Origin: Candidatus Sulfopaludibacter sp.
GTDB taxonomy: Bacteria > Acidobacteriota > Terriglobia > Bryobacterales > Bryobacteraceae
NCBI GenBank assembly: GCA_031292755.1
Contig: JARLGM010000033.1
Coordinates: 1 to 49,449, forward strand
Length of the DNA: 49,449 nt
Reading direction: 5' to 3'
Both the position numbers and the translations under genes were made by a program. The notes under the pieces are model-generated. The model did not search any database, was not told where the DNA came from, and worked only from the letters and a program-made list of their open reading frames with translations. Shown here one piece after another: positions 45,527 to 49,449 of this stretch (position 1 is its first letter; every line of letters starts with the position of its first letter).

Positions 45527-47317
45527 CTATGCTACGCGATCCCTGGGCTTCACCTGCGGCGCCTGCCAATCGTCATCGTCCAACGCTTGCGGTTGCGGGC
45601 GCGGACTAACCGTCTCCAGCACCGTCATCAAGTCGCTGGCGAACAATTGGGATTCCGCGGCGCTGGCATCGGCCGGGACCAGGTGGCGCGAAAGCTCGGG
45701 CAGGTCCATGCGCAAACGGGTGACTCCGCCTTCGGTGGACGCCACGTGCAACGCCAGGTCGCGGCACTGCTGTTCCAGGTTCAGGTTCAGCCACTCACGA
45801 AAACTCTGGGTGTGCAGGCGCGCCAGCGCCCGGGTGGTCTCGGCTTCCCCGTACTCGCGGACGGATGTCACTTCGTAATATCCGCCGCTGGTGCGATTGC
45901 GGAAAGAGGTGACGTAGGCCAGGGTGCCGAACGCCGTCGGAATGTGCGCCAGTTTGTCGCCCCAGTGATCGGCACAGTTTTGCACCGATGCCGGCATGAT
46001 GATCGCATCGCCCATAGGCGCCGATTCCTCCTCCTGCACAAAACAGCTTTCGTACGCCCGGTCCAGAATCTGCTCGTTCAATTCGAACGGCAGTTTCTCG
46101 AAATGGATGATGTTCAGCGCGTGAGTAAGGACATCGCGCGGGTGACAGCGGCGGAATACCTTACCGGTCAGGCGGTATCGCCGGTCGATGAAGCGCTGCA
46201 CCAGGCCTTTGGCGAAGGGCAGCCGCCGCTGGTTGCAGAAGCCCTCGAAGATGCGGATGAATTCATTCTCGGCCGGGCCGCGCATCAGCATCTTGTATTG
46301 AATGCGGCGCAGAAAAGCCTCATCGCCCAAATCGGCGGGGTTGAGGTTGGTGGAAAAAACCAGGAACGCTTCGAAGGGCACGGTCATCTTCCCGCCCGTC
46401 AGGAAACTCAGGTAGTCCACCCGCCGCTCCATGGGGACGATCCAGCGATTCAGCACCTCCGCGGGCGTGGCACGCTGCCGTCCGAAGTCGTCAATCAGGT
46501 AGATGCCGTTGTTGGCCTTTAACTGGAACGGCGCTTCGTAGATTTTGGAGTTCTGGTTGAAGCGCAGGTCTAACATGTCAAGCGACAATTCGCCACCGGA
46601 AACGATGAAGGGCCGTTTGCACTTGATCCACCGCCGGTCGGTGGATCCCTCCAGCGCCACGGTCAGGACACTGGGCTCGGCTTCCTCGAGCGGCTGATGG
46701 TAGATGGGATCGAACACCTGCACGATGTTGCCCTGGCATTCGATGGCGTAGGGCACATAAATCGCCATCGTTTCCAGGTTTCGGAGTTGTTCCACCAGAA
46801 AGGTCTTGCCGTCGCCGGGCTTTCCGTAGATCAACAGCGAAGCGCCCGAACTCACCGCAGGCCCCATCTGATTCAGCACTTGCTCGGTGAGCACCATACC
46901 CTTAAAGGCGCGGCGCAACGCCTCCCGGGTGAGCCAGCCTTCACGCGGCTTCTGGTGCCGCACCACTTCGCAATACTGTTCCAGAGGCACCGGCGCCGGC
47001 CCGGCGTATTGGTTGGCCTCCAGATACTCATGGGCCCGGGCGCGGCCCGCTTCGGTGAGCGCGAACACCGCTCCTACATTGCCCACGCCGAGCGACCGCT
47101 TCACCTGCACCTGGTGGCGCAGCTTGAGCGATTCGACGATATCCTGAATGACGCTGAACCTCAGCCCGACAGCCCGCGATAAATCCTGCCCGTAAAGGTC
47201 TCCACGGAAGTAGAGAATCTTGACGATCAGTTGTTCTATCAGCGACTCCGCGAGTCCGGTTTGCTCCAGGGTTTCCGGTTCAGGAAGCGCGATGGTGCCC
47301 AGGTCCGAAGGGTTCAT
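45527..47317 (-). CDS. AAA ATPase with N-terminal winged-helix-like domain
   Basis: This 596-residue cytoplasmic protein starts with a winged-helix-like region of about 90 residues (QLIVKILYFRGDLYGQDLSRAVGL). The ATPase domain has Walker A YGKPGDGKTF (Lys171, Thr172), Walker B YLIDDFG (Asp276, Asp277) and a sensor-1-like FLVFSTNLNP. The C-terminal 230 residues have no family I recognise. Its overall form (a single large ATPase with DNA-binding-like N-terminus) suggests a remodelling or regulatory role rather than a transporter. The ATG at 47317 is chosen; the open frame extends to TTG 47398 without protein-like content. It follows the histidine kinase by 141 bp and has its own candidate promoter. 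Confidence 0.72.
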   Translation of the reverse strand: MNPSDLGTIALPEPETLEQTGLAESLIEQLIVKILYFRGDLYGQDLSRAVGLRFSVIQDIVESLKLRHQVQVKRSLGVGNVGAVFALTEAGRARAHEYLEANQYAGPAPVPLEQYCEVVRHQKPREGWLTREALRRAFKGMVLTEQVLNQMGPAVSSGASLLIYGKPGDGKTFLVEQLRNLETMAIYVPYAIECQGNIVQVFDPIYHQPLEEAEPSVLTVALEGSTDRRWIKCKRPFIVSGGELSLDMLDLRFNQNSKIYEAPFQLKANNGIYLIDDFGRQRATPAEVLNRWIVPMERRVDYLSFLTGGKMTVPFEAFLVFSTNLNPADLGDEAFLRRIQYKMLMRGPAENEFIRIFEGFCNQRRLPFAKGLVQRFIDRRYRLTGKVFRRCHPRDVLTHALNIIHFEKLPFELNEQILDRAYESCFVQEEESAPMGDAIIMPASVQNCADHWGDKLAHIPTAFGTLAYVTSFRNRTSGGYYEVTSVREYGEAETTRALARLHTQSFREWLNLNLEQQCRDLALHVASTEGGVTRLRMDLPELSRHLVPADASAAESQLFASDLMTVLETVSPRPQPQALDDDDWQAPQVKPRDRVA

Positions 47318-47329
47318 ATCTGTTGGCCG

Positions 47330-47359
47330 ATAATCAAGATCTAGTACGCTCGATGACAA
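47330..47359 (-). promoter_or_regulatory. Candidate promoter for the AAA ATPase gene
   Basis: On the minus strand TTGTCA (47354-47359, 5 of 6) is followed after 18 nt by GATTAT (47330-47335, 4 of 6). The ATG at 47317 lies 12 nt downstream without a Shine-Dalgarno. The surrounding 140 bp are notably AT-rich compared with the rest of the window. Confidence 0.4.
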
Positions 47360-47458
47360 GTACGTACCGCAACATGTCCGATTTCTTACTAAGTTCAATT
47401 AAATAAAATGAGTGGTGGGAAAGATAGTTTACTTTGGATAGGTAGGGTACTGAAGATA

Positions 47459-48817
47459 CTATGCCGGCAGCCGCAAGCGCGCAATGCAGCCTGGGCCATC
47501 GGTGCGGTTCTCCAGCGCCAGCGCTCCGCCATGCCCTTCGGCGATCTGCCGGCTGAGCACCAGGCCGATACCGGAGCCGCCGGGTTTGGTGGTGAAGAAC
47601 GGAACGAAGAGGTTGGCGGTGCTGGAAAGGCCCGGTCCCTCGTCGCGAATCCAGATTTCCAGCATGGCGCTATCGCGGCGCCATCCGATGCGGACGCCTC
47701 CGTTGGTGGTGAGAGACGCATCCGCGGCATTGCGCAGCAGGTTGATCAGCACCTGCTCCAGTTGATCGGGGTCGCCCTGCACGGTAACGGGCGGACCCGG
47801 CTGCACCGCCACCGGCAGGCGCGTTTCGAAGCTGACCGCGCGTTCCACGCAGGAAGCCACATCCAAGGGCTGCAACTGTGGCCGGGGCAGCTTAGCCAGC
47901 CGGGCATAAGCACCGATGAAACGGCTGAGGCTTTCCGACCGCGAGACGATGACGTGCAGCCCGCGGCGCATATCGTCGCGCCAATCGTCGGGCAGTTCGG
48001 GGCGCGCGATGATGGATTCCAGGCTGCCCGCGATGCTCTTGATGGGAGCCAGCGAATTGTTCAATTCGTGGCCCAATACGCGCACCAGCCGCTGCCAGGC
48101 CTGTAGTTCCTGCTCACTCAGCGCTTTGGTGAGGTCGCTGATCACCACCAGTTCCAGGGGCAGCCCGCGTTCGCGAATGCGCGTCCGCCGTACGCCCCAC
48201 CGCCCTGCGCCGCCGGGGAACACGGCTTGCAAGGTGGCCTGTTCGGGACCATCGAGACACACGTCGAGGGCCAGTTCGTCCGCCGTCTGCCCCAGGAGTT
48301 TTTCGGGGGGTTGATCCAGCAGCCGCTCTCCGGCCCGATTGACCAGCCGCAGGCGCTGGTTTTCATCGAAGGCAAAGATGGCGACGTCGATCTCGCGCAT
48401 CACCGTGCGCAGCAGCATGGTGGCTTCCATGGCGCCGAGCCGCTGCTCGCGCAAGGTGCTGCCCAGGGTATTGACTTCGCGCATCACTTCGCCCAGGGCA
48501 TCGTCGGGCCGGGGGGAGCGCCCGCGGACCGAAAAATCGCCCTCGCGTAGCGCGCCCAACAGGTTGGAAAGGGTTTGGAGGGGAAACACCACCCGCTCCC
48601 GCACCGCCATGGCGAAGCCGACCCAGATGCCCACGATCACCACCGTGAGCGTGGTTTGCAGATTCAGCTTGATGCCCGGAACCCAGAACCACAGCAGCAG
48701 CAGGGCACACACCGAACCGGGCAGCCCGGCCAGAAATGCCAGCAGGACCACGCGCCCTTCGTAGCCGATGCGCGCGGGCTTGTGCTGCTGCTCTGCCGGG
48801 TCGAAATGATCAGACAC
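47459..48817 (-). CDS. Sensor histidine kinase, NtrY-like
   Basis: This 452-residue inner-membrane kinase has two membrane segments (about 22-75), a HAMP linker (RERVVFPLQTLSNLLGALREGDF), a PAS domain (about 140-220, MREIDVAIFAFDENQRLRLVNRAGERLL), a HisKA helix with the phospho-acceptor His250 (RVLGHELNNSLAPI) and a HATPase domain (NLLRNAADAS, RDEGPGLS, GSGIGLVLSRQI). It should phosphorylate the sigma-54-type regulator encoded 17 nt upstream. The outer segment is very short, so the signal may be sensed in the membrane or the cytoplasm. The start is GTG 48817; the N-terminus is short and hydrophilic. Confidence 0.92.
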   Translation of the reverse strand: MSDHFDPAEQQHKPARIGYEGRVVLLAFLAGLPGSVCALLLLWFWVPGIKLNLQTTLTVVIVGIWVGFAMAVRERVVFPLQTLSNLLGALREGDFSVRGRSPRPDDALGEVMREVNTLGSTLREQRLGAMEATMLLRTVMREIDVAIFAFDENQRLRLVNRAGERLLDQPPEKLLGQTADELALDVCLDGPEQATLQAVFPGGAGRWGVRRTRIRERGLPLELVVISDLTKALSEQELQAWQRLVRVLGHELNNSLAPIKSIAGSLESIIARPELPDDWRDDMRRGLHVIVSRSESLSRFIGAYARLAKLPRPQLQPLDVASCVERAVSFETRLPVAVQPGPPVTVQGDPDQLEQVLINLLRNAADASLTTNGGVRIGWRRDSAMLEIWIRDEGPGLSSTANLFVPFFTTKPGGSGIGLVLSRQIAEGHGGALALENRTDGPGCIARLRLPA

Positions 48818-48834
48818 TTGCCTGCCGCCTTCCG

Positions 48835-49449
48835 CTACAACCCATATCGTTGCAGACGCCGGTACAACGCGCTGCGGCTCAGGCCGAGTGCGTTGGCGGC
48901 GTGGCTGACATTTCCATTGAACCGCGCCAGCGCTTTCTTAATAAGGAGAGCTTCCACGTCTTCCAGGCTCATTTCTTCCAGGCGCGGCGGCCCTTCGCGG
49001 CCCGCCCGCAAACCCAGGTCGGCCGCTTTGATGGCGTCGCCCTGCGCCATCAGCACGGCGCGTTCGACGGCGTGATCCAACTCGCGGACGTTGCCCGGCC
49101 AGGAATGCGCCAGCAGCGCCTTGACCGCGCCTTCGTCGAAGCCGGTGATGGCCTTGCGATAATGCTCGGCATGTTGCCGCAGGAAGTGGGCCGCCAGCAC
49201 GGAAATATCCTCGCGGCGGTCGCGCAGGGGAGGCAGGCGGATTTCGATGGTGTTCAGCCGGAAGAGCAGGTCCTGGCGGAAGCGCGCCTCGGCGACGGCG
49301 GTGTTCAGATCGGCATTGGTAGCGGAAAAGACGCGCACGTCCACGCGCCGGGTTTTGGAGGAGCCTACGCGTTCGAACTCGCCCGTCTCCAGGGTGCGCA
49401 GCAGCTTGGACTGGAGGCCTTGCGAGATATTGGCGATTTCATCCAGGAA
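48835..49449 (-). CDS. Sigma-54-dependent response regulator, C-terminal part (gene runs off the window)
   Basis: Read on the minus strand from the right edge, the frame is open from base 49449 and covers 204 residues: the end of the AAA domain from the Walker B block (FLDEIANISQGLQSKLLRTLE) through the sensor and Arg-finger region (RVDVRVFSATNADL, RLNTIEIRLPPLRDRREDI, WPGNVRELDHAVERAV). A Fis-type helix-turn-helix follows (NVSHAANALGLSRSALYRRLQ). It activates sigma-54 promoters. The receiver domain and start are beyond the window. It is 17 nt from the kinase gene, so they form an operon; the AAA ATPase lies further downstream. Confidence 0.93.
   Translation of the reverse strand, partial: FLDEIANISQGLQSKLLRTLETGEFERVGSSKTRRVDVRVFSATNADLNTAVAEARFRQDLLFRLNTIEIRLPPLRDRREDISVLAAHFLRQHAEHYRKAITGFDEGAVKALLAHSWPGNVRELDHAVERAVLMAQGDAIKAADLGLRAGREGPPRLEEMSLEDVEALLIKKALARFNGNVSHAANALGLSRSALYRRLQRYGL

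Overview
The window looks like a chromosomal piece of an Acidobacteriota genome, probably of the Bryobacterales/Solibacter type. The signs are high G+C, large Oar-like TonB-dependent receptors with an N-terminal carboxypeptidase-regulatory domain, a secreted VWFA-domain protein, a GH127-type enzyme and several secreted oxidoreductases. This placement is inferred from gene content; there is no rRNA or tRNA gene to confirm it. No phage, insertion-sequence transposase, CRISPR array or tRNA gene is visible. The content is mostly housekeeping and environmental-lifestyle genes.

Layout: 1-7000 holds the end of a GH127-like glycosidase and two convergent TonB-dependent receptors separated by an inverted-repeat element. 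7000-12000 holds a ThuA-like protein, a VWA protein, a decaheme c-type cytochrome (OmcA/MtrC type) and an exported MsrA. 12290-17620 is carA-carB with a translationally coupled quinone oxidoreductase-like gene. 17700-23630 holds a lipoprotein cyclophilin, a methyltransferase, a bacteriohemerythrin, topA and dprA. 23730-26800 holds an ABC-2 exporter pair and class II fructose-bisphosphate aldolase.

26815-34220 is the most system-like region. Three SpoIIE/PP2C-type phosphatases, a STAS anti-anti-sigma factor and a serine-kinase anti-sigma factor lie head to tail with overlapping or near-overlapping ends, forming a partner-switching module with no sigma factor beside it. The second and third phosphatases are tandem paralogs with large membrane sensor regions that I do not recognise, and the second has lost a key metal-binding Asp.

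34300-45500 holds a polytopic membrane protein of glycosyltransferase type, a secreted serine hydrolase, a three-subunit Tat-exported molybdenum hydroxylase with a small Cys-rich protein, a PQQ dehydrogenase with an inserted cytochrome c domain, and a Gfo/Idh/MocA dehydrogenase overlapping a TIM-barrel isomerase. A perfect 22-bp inverted repeat supplies the stop codons of the two convergent genes flanking it. 45500-49449 holds a winged-helix AAA ATPase and an NtrY/NtrC-like two-component pair that runs off the right edge.

A recurrent feature is a -10-like hexamer 5-10 nt before the start codon without a clear Shine-Dalgarno sequence, which suggests leaderless transcripts for a subset of genes. 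Others have clear Shine-Dalgarno sequences. All functional calls come from reading the translations and motifs; no database search was run.
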